Below are positions 16,327-23,605 of a stretch of 64,000 nt of DNA, piece after piece. The notes beneath the pieces are model-generated. The model saw nothing but the letters and a program-made list of their open reading frames with translations. It did not search any database and was not told where the DNA came from. The first letter of the stretch is position 1; every line of letters begins with the position of its first letter. The translations under genes and the position numbers were made by a program. The stretch lies in NCBI RefSeq assembly GCF_021277265.1, contig NZ_JAJSOH010000001.1:434001-498000 (forward strand). Direction: 5' to 3'. The stretch is from Kineosporia rhizophila (GTDB lineage Bacteria; Actinomycetota; Actinomycetes; Actinomycetales; Kineosporiaceae).

Positions 16327-17094
16327 GTGCTGACGAGCGTTCCGATGGCCTTCGGGCCGGAGTTCCTGTCCCCCGACACCCTGCTCACCAATCTCGGTGA
16401 CGTGGCGCTGTGGGGAAGTGCGCTCATCATCTTCGCCGAGTGCGGCCTGCTGCTGGGCTTCTTCCTGCCCGGCGACTCCCTGCTGTTCAGCATCGGCCTG
16501 TTCATCGGCCGGGGCGACATCGACTTCCCGATCTGGCTGGCCTGCCTGGTGCTCACCCTGGCCGCCTTCGCCGGGAACGTGGTGGGGTACGAGATCGGCC
16601 GGGCCGCCGGGCCGGCCATCTTCAAGAAGGAAGACTCGAAGCTGTTCCGGCGCGAGTACGTGGACAAGACCATGGCCTTCTTCGACCACTACGGCCCGGT
16701 CGCGATCGTCCTGGCCCGGTTCGTGCCACTGGTCCGCACCTTCATCACAGTGACCGCCGGGGTCGGCAAGATGGACCGCCGCCGCTACCTGACCTACAGC
16801 TTCATCGGTGCGGTGCTCTGGGCCGCGGGCCTGACCCTGCTCGGCCGCCTGCTCGGGGGCATCCCGCTGTTCCGCGACCACCTCGAGGCTGGTTTGCTTC
16901 TCCTGGTCGCGCTCACCGTGATTCCGATGGCCTTCGAGGCCCTGCGGCACCGGCGCAAGGCCAGGAACGCCGATCCGGAGGCCACCGCGGCCGCTGCGCA
17001 CGACGCCGGTGAGGAACCTCTGACGCACCCGCACGGGGCTGAGCAGCCCGGGCACGAGGAGCCGGAAGGCGCCCAGGGTCCCGGCCGGCGCTGA
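16327..17094 (+). CDS. DedA-family membrane protein (first copy)
   Basis: A polytopic inner-membrane protein of the DedA/VTT family, linked to envelope lipid flipping and proton-motive-force homeostasis. Signature segments are ECGLLLGFFLPGDSLLF, AGNVVGYEIGR and the arginine motif ARFVPLVRTFITVTAGVGKM. About five to six helices are visible. The last ~50 residues are a charged, His/Pro/Glu-rich cytoplasmic tail. The start is set by the TAGGGT box just upstream (leaderless). It precedes a second DedA gene by 38 bases, forming a pair. Confidence 0.9.
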   Translation: MLTSVPMAFGPEFLSPDTLLTNLGDVALWGSALIIFAECGLLLGFFLPGDSLLFSIGLFIGRGDIDFPIWLACLVLTLAAFAGNVVGYEIGRAAGPAIFKKEDSKLFRREYVDKTMAFFDHYGPVAIVLARFVPLVRTFITVTAGVGKMDRRRYLTYSFIGAVLWAAGLTLLGRLLGGIPLFRDHLEAGLLLLVALTVIPMAFEALRHRRKARNADPEATAAAAHDAGEEPLTHPHGAEQPGHEEPEGAQGPGRR

Positions 17095-17132
17095 GCCGGC
17101 ACTGAACCCGGACCGGAACAGGACGGACGACC

Positions 17133-17762
17133 ATGTCGCACTGGTGGGCCAGCCTCTCCGACGTCTCCTCGATGACCACGGTGACGGTCTACCTGGTGAT
17201 CTTCACCCTCGTCTTCGTCGAGTCGGGCCTGCTGGTCGGGTTCTTCCTGCCGGGCGACAGTGTGCTGTTCGCCGCCGGTCTGCTGGCCGCCGAGCCGGGC
17301 AGCGACCTGAACCTGTGGCTGCTGGCCGGGGGCACCGCGGTCGCCGCCATCGCCGGGGACGCGGTGGGCTACTGGACGGGACGGCGCCTGGGCCGGCCGT
17401 GGTTGTTACGCAAGGCCGGTAAGAACGCCGACCGGGTGCACCGGGCCGAGGCCTTCTACGAACGCTGGGGATCGCTGGCGGTGATCATCGCCCGGTTCAT
17501 CCCCTGGGTACGCACGTTCACCCCGATCATCGCCGGCATCGCCCGGATGCCCTACCCCAAGTTCCTGCTGGCCAATGTGCTGGGCGCGCTGATCTGGGGC
17601 GCGGGGATGATCCTGCTGGGCTACGTGGCCTACAACGTCCCCTGGGTGAAGTGGGCGGCGTACATCATCGCCGGTATCGCGATCACGGCGACGATCGTGA
17701 CCCTGGTGGTCGACCGGCGCCGCAGTCGGCGCCAGGCCGCCCAGGAAGTGACCGCCCCCTAA
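17133..17762 (+). CDS. DedA-family membrane protein (second copy)
   Basis: A 209-residue DedA paralogue. It shows VESGLLVGFFLPGDSVLFAAG, GDAVGYWTGRRLG and ARFIPWVRTFTPIIAGIARM, the same membrane-re-entrant and arginine motifs as the preceding gene, without its acidic tail. The final helix is followed by a short basic tail. It is probably co-transcribed with the first copy and ends at a strong hairpin shared with pyrE. Confidence 0.9.
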   Translation: MSHWWASLSDVSSMTTVTVYLVIFTLVFVESGLLVGFFLPGDSVLFAAGLLAAEPGSDLNLWLLAGGTAVAAIAGDAVGYWTGRRLGRPWLLRKAGKNADRVHRAEAFYERWGSLAVIIARFIPWVRTFTPIIAGIARMPYPKFLLANVLGALIWGAGMILLGYVAYNVPWVKWAAYIIAGIAITATIVTLVVDRRRSRRQAAQEVTAP

Positions 17763-17774
17763 GTGGGCGCCCAC
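17763..17774. repeat. 12-base perfect palindrome after DedA stop
   Basis: GTGGGCGCCCAC overlaps the first bases after the DedA stop codon. It repeats the GTGGGC/GCCCAC core of the larger hairpin that follows, so alternative pairings are possible. Confidence 0.4.
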
Positions 17775-17796
17775 CGACGTCCGTAAGCAAAACAAA

Positions 17797-17839
17797 GGTG
17801 CCCACGAACGTCCTCAAATCAAGGACGTTTGTGGGCACC
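17797..17839. terminator. Bidirectional terminator between DedA and pyrE
   Basis: An 18-base stem (GGTGCCCACGAACGTCCT pairing with the matching right arm through one G-U) encloses the 7-base loop CAAATCA. It lies between convergent genes, and a short A-rich run precedes it. Confidence 0.8.
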
Positions 17840-17853
17840 GATTGCTGTGTCGG

Positions 17854-18429
17854 TCAGGAAAGCCCGAGATCCGTAAGGTCGTAGGCGTAGCGGTAGGGCA
17901 GCCCGGCCGCCTCGACCTTCTCGCGGGCGCCGGTACCCCGGTCGACGATCACCGCTACCCCGACCACGTCGGCCCCGGCCTCACGCAGCGCCTCGACGGC
18001 GGTGAGCACCGAGCCACCGGTGGTCGAGGTGTCCTCCACCGCGAGCACCGGCCGGCCCGCGACCTCGGCGCCCTCGATCCGGCGCTGCAGCCCGTGCGCC
18101 TTGCCCTGCTTACGCACCACGAACGCGTCCAGCCGGCGGCCCGCGGCCGCACTGGCGTGCAGCATCGACGTGGCCACCGGGTCGGCGCCCAGGGTCAGAC
18201 CCCCGGCGGCCTCGAACCGCCAGTCCTTCACCAGGTCGAGCATGATCCGCCCGACCAGCGGCGCGGCCTGCCCGTCGAGGGTGATCCGGCGCAGGTCGAC
18301 GTAGTAGTCGGCCTCCTTGCCGCTGGACAGGGTGACCTTGCCGTGGACCACGGCGAGCTTCTTGATCAGCTCGCGCAGTTCGTCCCTCACGGGGCCGAGG
18401 GCGGCCGGGCTGTCGTCGGTGTGCTGCAT
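17854..18429 (-). CDS. pyrE: Orotate phosphoribosyltransferase
   Basis: Converts orotate and PRPP to OMP in pyrimidine synthesis. It has KVTLSSGKEADYYVDLR at the N-terminus, the catalytic Lys in VVRKQGKAHG, and the PRPP-binding loop VLAVEDTSTTGGS. Length (191, or 178 from the alternative start) fits actinobacterial PyrE. ATG 18429 lies inside the end of the upstream GGDEF-EAL gene. GTG 18390 would give a 4-base GTGA overlap and is a real alternative. The coupling to a c-di-GMP enzyme is unusual and probably positional. Confidence 0.93.
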   Translation of the reverse strand: MQHTDDSPAALGPVRDELRELIKKLAVVHGKVTLSSGKEADYYVDLRRITLDGQAAPLVGRIMLDLVKDWRFEAAGGLTLGADPVATSMLHASAAAGRRLDAFVVRKQGKAHGLQRRIEGAEVAGRPVLAVEDTSTTGGSVLTAVEALREAGADVVGVAVIVDRGTGAREKVEAAGLPYRYAYDLTDLGLS

Positions 18430-21047
18430 TCGGCCAGGGTATCCAGGCGCGTGTCCAGCGGGGCGTCCAGCGGGCTCCGGAGCCGGTCACCGGTGTCGGT
18501 GGGCTGGGCCGGGACCGGCGGGAAACCGTTCGGCAGCAATCGGGTGGTCCACGGCCCGAAGCCCTGCAGCCGGCCGCTCGCCTGCCAGGCCAGCTCGCCC
18601 ACGGCCATCGGCGCGGTGAAGTAGTAGCCCTGGCCGAACCGGCAGCCCATCCGCTTCAGCTCGATCCGGGTGAGCGCGTCGGCCACCCCCTCGGCCACCA
18701 CCTCCAGGCCCAGGTTGCGGCCCAGGTCGATGATCGACTGCACCACCGCGCGGTCCCGGCCGGCCGAGCGCAGCTCCTGCACGAACGACTGGTGGATCTT
18801 GATCTGGTCGACCGGCAGGCGGTTGAGGAAGGTCAGCGAGGAGTAGCCGGTGCCGAAGTCGTCCACCGACAGCCGCACCCCGATCTCCCGCAGCCGGGTC
18901 AGCGCGGCCAGCACACCGTGGGCGGTGTCCGGCTCGTCGATCACGTCGGCCTCGTTGACCTCCAGGACCAGCAGCTCGGGCGGCAGGTCGTGGACGGCCA
19001 GGGCGGTGGTGATCTGCTCGGGCAGGCTCGGGTCGGCCAGCCAGCCGGGCGCCAGGTTGATCGCCACCCGCACCCGCTGGCCGGCGTCCAGCCACTGCCG
19101 GGCCCCGGCCAGCGCCTGGTCCAGCACGCAGCGGGACAGTTCGACCACCAGCCCGCTGCGCTCGGCCGCGGCGAAGAAGTCCTCCGGCGGCACCTCGCCC
19201 AGCTCCGGGTGGTTCCAGCGGGCCAGCGCCTCGAGGGCGTGCACCTGACCGCTGACCAGGTCGACCACCGGCTGCACGGCGATCCCGATCCGGCCCTCCT
19301 TCAGGGCCTCGGCCAGCGCCGTGGCCAGGGTGTGCACCTGCTCGGCGGGCAGGTCCATCGAGCGGGTGAACATCCGGTACCCGCCGCCGCCGGACTTGGC
19401 CACGTACATCGCCACATCGGCCCGGCGCAGCAGCTCGGCCCCGGTGGTGCCCTGCTCCGGCCCCACCGCCACGCCCAGCGAACCCCCGATCCGCAGCTCG
19501 TTGGCATCGAGGCGGACCGGCTCGTCGAACGCCGACATCAGCCGCCGGGCCAGGGCCCGGGCGGCGCCGTCGCCCATCCCCGGAGCCAGCACGGCGAACT
19601 CGTCGCCGCCGAGCCGGGCGATGGTCACGCCCTTGCCCGCGACCTTGCCGAAGCGCCCGGCCAGGGCACTCAGCAGCTGGTCGCCGGCGTGGTGGCCGAG
19701 AGTGTCGTTGATCGCCTTGAACCCGTTGAAGTCGAGCAGCATGACCGCGCACTGGCGGCCGCCGGAAATCAGGTCGTCGACGCACTCGTCGAGCTGGGCG
19801 CGGAAGTCCAGGCGGTTGGGCAGGCCGGTCAGCTCGTCGTGCCGGGCCTCGAACTGCAGGCGCTCGAGCAGGTGGCCGTTGCCCAGGGCGACGGCGGTGC
19901 GGTCGGCCACGGTCTGCAGGAGGTCCGGGTCGGCCGGGGCGAACCCGCGTTCGCCGCCCCGGCGGTCACCCACCACGAGGTGGCCGATCACCTGCTCGTC
20001 GATCCGCAGCGGCACCCGCACGGCCTGGTCGATGCCCCGGCCGCGCAGGAAGCTGGCCTCGTCCGGGTCGCTCCCCCGCACCAGCGCTGCGCCGGCCAGC
20101 GGGAAGAGCAGGTCGGGCGCAGGGGTGCGGGGCCCGGTGATCCGGCCGTCGCGCAGCACCCACAGCCGGCGGCCACTGGTGCTGCGTTGGGCCGGCAGAG
20201 CATCGGTGAGCATGAGCTCGGCGTAGCGGGCCCGCAGCAGGTCGGCGGACTGCTCCAGCACCAGCGGGATCGCCCGGGCCGGGTCGGGGGCGTGGGCCAG
20301 GTCGTCGGAGAGCCGGTACAGGCGGCACAGGCGGTCGTGCCGCTCGGAGAGCGAGGCGAAGGCCCAGTAGCCCAGCACCAGACCGGGCCCCAGCACCGCG
20401 CCGGTCACCAGCGGCTCGTCGTGCACCAGCCACATGGCGGGGATCAGCCCGACGGCCGCGCCGAGCACGCCGATCACCAGGGCGCGCGCCAGCAGGCCGC
20501 CCGCCTCGCGCCGGTGCCCGGCTCCGACCCGGTGCACCAGCACCTTCAGCCCGACCTCGACCAGCACGGCGAGCCCGGCCACGGCCAGCGTCAGCACCCG
20601 GCCGGGATAGCTGAGCACCTCGTACTGCAGCACCAGCACCCGGAACAGCAGCTCGGCCAGTGCGGTGCCCGCGATCATCGAGAACGCGCCGGCCAGCAGC
20701 GAGGCCGGGGTCTGCCGGCGGTGCCCGGCCGAGACCAGCAGACCGCCGGTGAGCCGGCCGACCAGCAGGGACAGCGGGTCGGTCAGGTAGAGCCCGGCCG
20801 CCAGCGGCAGGCCGACGAGCGAGATCGGGTACCGCCGTCCCCGCAGGCTCAGGTTCAGCCCACCGGCCTCGGCCAGGGCGAAACCGACGGTGAAGACCCA
20901 CCACGGCAGCGCGCTCACGTGGGCCAGTTCGCCGGGCCGGCCGAGCAGCACCGCCAGCAGGCCGAGAGCGAGCACGCCCAGCGCGGAGCCGGCCGCGGCC
21001 CACTGGGTGGCGGCGGGACTCTTCGTGGTCACCCAGAGATGTCCCAT
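18387..21047 (-). CDS. Membrane GAF-GGDEF-EAL cyclic-di-GMP enzyme
   Basis: An 886-residue protein with about eight N-terminal helices (1-250), a GAF-like domain (about 265-400), GGDEF (RLGGDEFAVL, near 477) and EAL (EALARW near 604; DDFGTGYSS; GQGYYF). The GGDEF active site is intact, but the inhibitory RxxD site before it is absent. The EAL domain retains the opening Glu, the DD pair, Lys and terminal Gln, while the KID triplet reads KIH. Either cyclase, phosphodiesterase or both activities are possible. GGATGGAG precedes ATG 21047. Confidence 0.92.
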   Translation of the reverse strand: MGHLWVTTKSPAATQWAAAGSALGVLALGLLAVLLGRPGELAHVSALPWWVFTVGFALAEAGGLNLSLRGRRYPISLVGLPLAAGLYLTDPLSLLVGRLTGGLLVSAGHRRQTPASLLAGAFSMIAGTALAELLFRVLVLQYEVLSYPGRVLTLAVAGLAVLVEVGLKVLVHRVGAGHRREAGGLLARALVIGVLGAAVGLIPAMWLVHDEPLVTGAVLGPGLVLGYWAFASLSERHDRLCRLYRLSDDLAHAPDPARAIPLVLEQSADLLRARYAELMLTDALPAQRSTSGRRLWVLRDGRITGPRTPAPDLLFPLAGAALVRGSDPDEASFLRGRGIDQAVRVPLRIDEQVIGHLVVGDRRGGERGFAPADPDLLQTVADRTAVALGNGHLLERLQFEARHDELTGLPNRLDFRAQLDECVDDLISGGRQCAVMLLDFNGFKAINDTLGHHAGDQLLSALAGRFGKVAGKGVTIARLGGDEFAVLAPGMGDGAARALARRLMSAFDEPVRLDANELRIGGSLGVAVGPEQGTTGAELLRRADVAMYVAKSGGGGYRMFTRSMDLPAEQVHTLATALAEALKEGRIGIAVQPVVDLVSGQVHALEALARWNHPELGEVPPEDFFAAAERSGLVVELSRCVLDQALAGARQWLDAGQRVRVAINLAPGWLADPSLPEQITTALAVHDLPPELLVLEVNEADVIDEPDTAHGVLAALTRLREIGVRLSVDDFGTGYSSLTFLNRLPVDQIKIHQSFVQELRSAGRDRAVVQSIIDLGRNLGLEVVAEGVADALTRIELKRMGCRFGQGYYFTAPMAVGELAWQASGRLQGFGPWTTRLLPNGFPPVPAQPTDTGDRLRSPLDAPLDTRLDTLAECSTPTTARPPSAP

Positions 21048-21256
21048 CGCTCCATCCAGTTGACGTCGAAGCCGTCAGTTCACCGCAACGGGTAGTGGAT
21101 CGTCACGCTGTGGTCACCACTAGCACCCGGACGGCGTCACCCCTGCCCCACCTGGAGCAATCCGGCTTCGACCGGACTTGCCGGGAAAAGCGAGGTCCGG
21201 AAAGTACGGGCGGTGAGGCCTGGACCCGCTCGGGCGCCCGCCGTCCGGGTGACGCA

Positions 21257-21262
21257 GGTACG
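21257..21262 (+). promoter_or_regulatory. -10 box for leaderless exonuclease III
   Basis: TACGCT fits TANNNT and ends 8 bases before GTG 21271, and no ribosome site is visible. The 223-base divergent gap shows no other strong signal. Confidence 0.4.
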
Positions 21263-21270
21263 CTCGCGGC

Positions 21271-22053
21271 GTGCGGATCGCTACTTGGAACGTGAACTCG
21301 ATGCGGGCCCGGGTCGACCGGGCGGTGGCCTGGCTGGAGCGCAGCGACGTCGACGTGCTGGCCGTGCAGGAGACCAAGTGCAAGGACGAGCAGTTCCCCA
21401 CTGCGCGGTTCGAGGAGATCGGCTACCAGGTGGCCCACCTCGGCCACTCGCAGTGGAACGGCGTGGCCCTGATCTCACGGGTCGGCATCGACGACGTCCA
21501 GCACGGCTTCCCGGGCATGCCCACCTGGGGCGACCCGGCGGTCGCGGAGGCCCGGGCGATCGGCGCGGTCTGCGGCGGGGTGCGGGTCTGGAGCCTGTAC
21601 GTGCCGAACGGCCGCACCCTGGAGGATCCGCACCTGCAGTACAAGCTGCAGTGGCTCGAGGCGCTGCGCGCGGCCGGGCAGGACTGGCTGGCCGCCGACC
21701 CGCAGGCCCAGGTGGCCCTGGTCGGCGACTGGAACGTGGCCCCGCGGGACGAGGACGTGTGGGACATGGCGGCCTTCGAAGGCAGCACCCACGTGTCCCA
21801 GCCGGAACGCGACGCCTTCAACGGGGTGGTCGACGCGGGTTTCGCCGACGTGGTGCGCCCGCACACCGAGGGCGCCTACACCTACTGGGACTACACCCAG
21901 CTGCGCTTCCCCAAGCGGCAGGGCATGCGGATCGACTTCGTCCTGGCCTCCCCGGCGCTCTCCGCCCGGGTGAAGACGGCGGCGATCGACCGCGAGGAGC
22001 GCAAGGGCAAGGGCGCCTCCGACCACGCCCCGGTGATCGTCGAGCTGAACTGA
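21271..22053 (+). CDS. xthA: Exodeoxyribonuclease III / AP endonuclease
   Basis: A DNA repair nuclease of the EEP fold, 260 residues. Metal and catalytic motifs are present in order: NVNSMRAR, QETKCKDEQFP, SLYVPNG, GDWNVAP, TYWDY, GMRIDFVL and SDHAPV. It cleaves 5' of abasic sites and trims 3' blocking groups. It starts at GTG with a TANNNT box 8 bases upstream, so it is probably leaderless. It is convergent with the fused ABC ATPase, with 7 bases between stops. Confidence 0.95.
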   Translation: MRIATWNVNSMRARVDRAVAWLERSDVDVLAVQETKCKDEQFPTARFEEIGYQVAHLGHSQWNGVALISRVGIDDVQHGFPGMPTWGDPAVAEARAIGAVCGGVRVWSLYVPNGRTLEDPHLQYKLQWLEALRAAGQDWLAADPQAQVALVGDWNVAPRDEDVWDMAAFEGSTHVSQPERDAFNGVVDAGFADVVRPHTEGAYTYWDYTQLRFPKRQGMRIDFVLASPALSARVKTAAIDREERKGKGASDHAPVIVELN

Positions 22054-22060
22054 GGGCTGG

Positions 22061-23605
22061 TCACCGCGGGGTGAGCAGCTGGTCGGCCGGCCCGGTCAGG
22101 ACCGGGTCGTGGCTGGCCACCAGCACGGCGGTGCCTTCGGCGGCCCGCTCCCGCAGGACCTCGGCGACCAGCTGCGCCGAGGCCTCGTCGAGCTGCGAGG
22201 TGGGTTCGTCCAGCACCAGCAGCCGGGGGTCGAGGGCCAGGGCCCGAGCCAGGGCCAGCCGCTGACGTTCTCCGCCGGAGAGCGCCTCCACCCGGCGGCG
22301 GGCGAGGCCGGCCAACCCCAGCCGGCCGAGCAGGCTCAGGGCCAGGGCCGGGTCGGCGGGCAGACCCCGGGCGGCCCGGGCCAGGTCGATCTCGTCGACG
22401 CAGTCGAGGGCCGAGGAGAGGTCGACCTGCTGCAGCACCACCGCGCTGAGCCCGGATCGCAGCCGGGCCAGACCGTCCCGGTCCAGCCCGGCCAGGTTCT
22501 GCCCGGCCAGCTTCACCGTGCCGGCGTCGGGCCGCTGCAACCCCAGCGCCACCCGCAGCAGGGTGCTCTTGCCGGTACCGGAGCGCCCGGCCACCACGGC
22601 CACTTCTCCGGACCGCACGCTCAGCCGTAGTCCGGGCCCCAGGACCGGTGGCCCGCCCTCGTACCCGAAACTCACGTCCTCGAACTCGACCAGGATCCCG
22701 GCCTCGGTCTCGCGCCGGGCCGGCTGGTCCCGGACCGGCGGCACCGGGACGACGGGGGCACCGTCCCGGCTCAGCCGGACCGCGCCCTCGCTGACCTCGG
22801 CCGACCACAGGGCACCGCCCATCACCTGCTCGCGCACCGGCTGGGGCAACCGGATCCAGCCCCGGTCGTCCATCACCAGCAGTTCCCGGCCGGGACCGGG
22901 CCGGGCCGGGCCCCGGGGATCCCAGGTCTCGCTGATCCGGCCGTCCCGGATGCGGACCACCCGGTCGGCGATCTGCCCGGCCCGGCGGTCGTGGGTCACC
23001 AGCACCAGAGTGGCGCCCACCGCCCGGACCGCATCGGCGAGCAACTCGTACACCCCTTCGGCGGAGCGGACGTCGAGTTCGCCGGTGGGCTCGTCGGCCA
23101 GCACCAGCTGAGGTCGGTGGGCCACCGCGGCGCAGACGGCCACCCGCTGGCGCTGCCCACCGGAGAGCGTCTCGATCCGGCGTCCGGCCAGGTCGGCGAG
23201 GCCCAGCTCACCGAGCGCGGCCAGGCCCGCGGCCCGGGCCTTCGACCGGGCCGTACCGGCGATGCGCAGTTGGAGGGCGATGTTGTCGAGCACGTCGAAC
23301 TCGGTGCGCAGCAGCCGTCGGGCGTCCTGGTCCACCTGCCCCAGCTGCCGCGAGCGCCAGCGGGCCAGGTCCCGGGCCCCGGCGGCGGCCAGATCGAGCC
23401 CGGCCACCTGGGCCTGCCCGGCCGCCAGCGCCCGATCACCGGCCAGAACCCCCATCAGCGTGGTCTTTCCGGATCCGTTCGGCCCATGGACCACGAGCAG
23501 TTCACCCGCCGGCACACTCAGCCCCAGCCCTCGCAGGGCAGCCACCGCTCCCCCGCCGGGCAGCGGATGCAGGCAGAAGGCGTCCCGGATGTCGACGGCC
23601 CTCAT
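22061..23605 (-). CDS. ABC transporter protein with two fused ATPase domains
   Basis: 514 residues carrying two nucleotide-binding domains in one chain: Walker A GPNGSGKTT (near 45) with LSGGQRQR and DEPTGELD, then GRSGTGKST (near 341) with LSGGERQR and DEPTSQLD. Both H-loops are present (VTHDRR, ASHDP). It energises the FtsX-type permease encoded just upstream, whose stop overlaps ATG 23605 (ATGA). Most FtsX-type exporters use a single-domain ATPase dimer, so a tandem ATPase feeding one duplicated permease is a variation. The CGNR regulator upstream likely controls both. Confidence 0.92.
   Translation of the reverse strand: MRAVDIRDAFCLHPLPGGGAVAALRGLGLSVPAGELLVVHGPNGSGKTTLMGVLAGDRALAAGQAQVAGLDLAAAGARDLARWRSRQLGQVDQDARRLLRTEFDVLDNIALQLRIAGTARSKARAAGLAALGELGLADLAGRRIETLSGGQRQRVAVCAAVAHRPQLVLADEPTGELDVRSAEGVYELLADAVRAVGATLVLVTHDRRAGQIADRVVRIRDGRISETWDPRGPARPGPGRELLVMDDRGWIRLPQPVREQVMGGALWSAEVSEGAVRLSRDGAPVVPVPPVRDQPARRETEAGILVEFEDVSFGYEGGPPVLGPGLRLSVRSGEVAVVAGRSGTGKSTLLRVALGLQRPDAGTVKLAGQNLAGLDRDGLARLRSGLSAVVLQQVDLSSALDCVDEIDLARAARGLPADPALALSLLGRLGLAGLARRRVEALSGGERQRLALARALALDPRLLVLDEPTSQLDEASAQLVAEVLRERAAEGTAVLVASHDPVLTGPADQLLTPR

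Noticed and set aside
18792..21095. 767-codon plus-strand ORF opposite the GGDEF-EAL gene
   Set aside because: Its composition (Gln, His, Gly, Arg) and lack of motifs mark it as the complement of the real gene.
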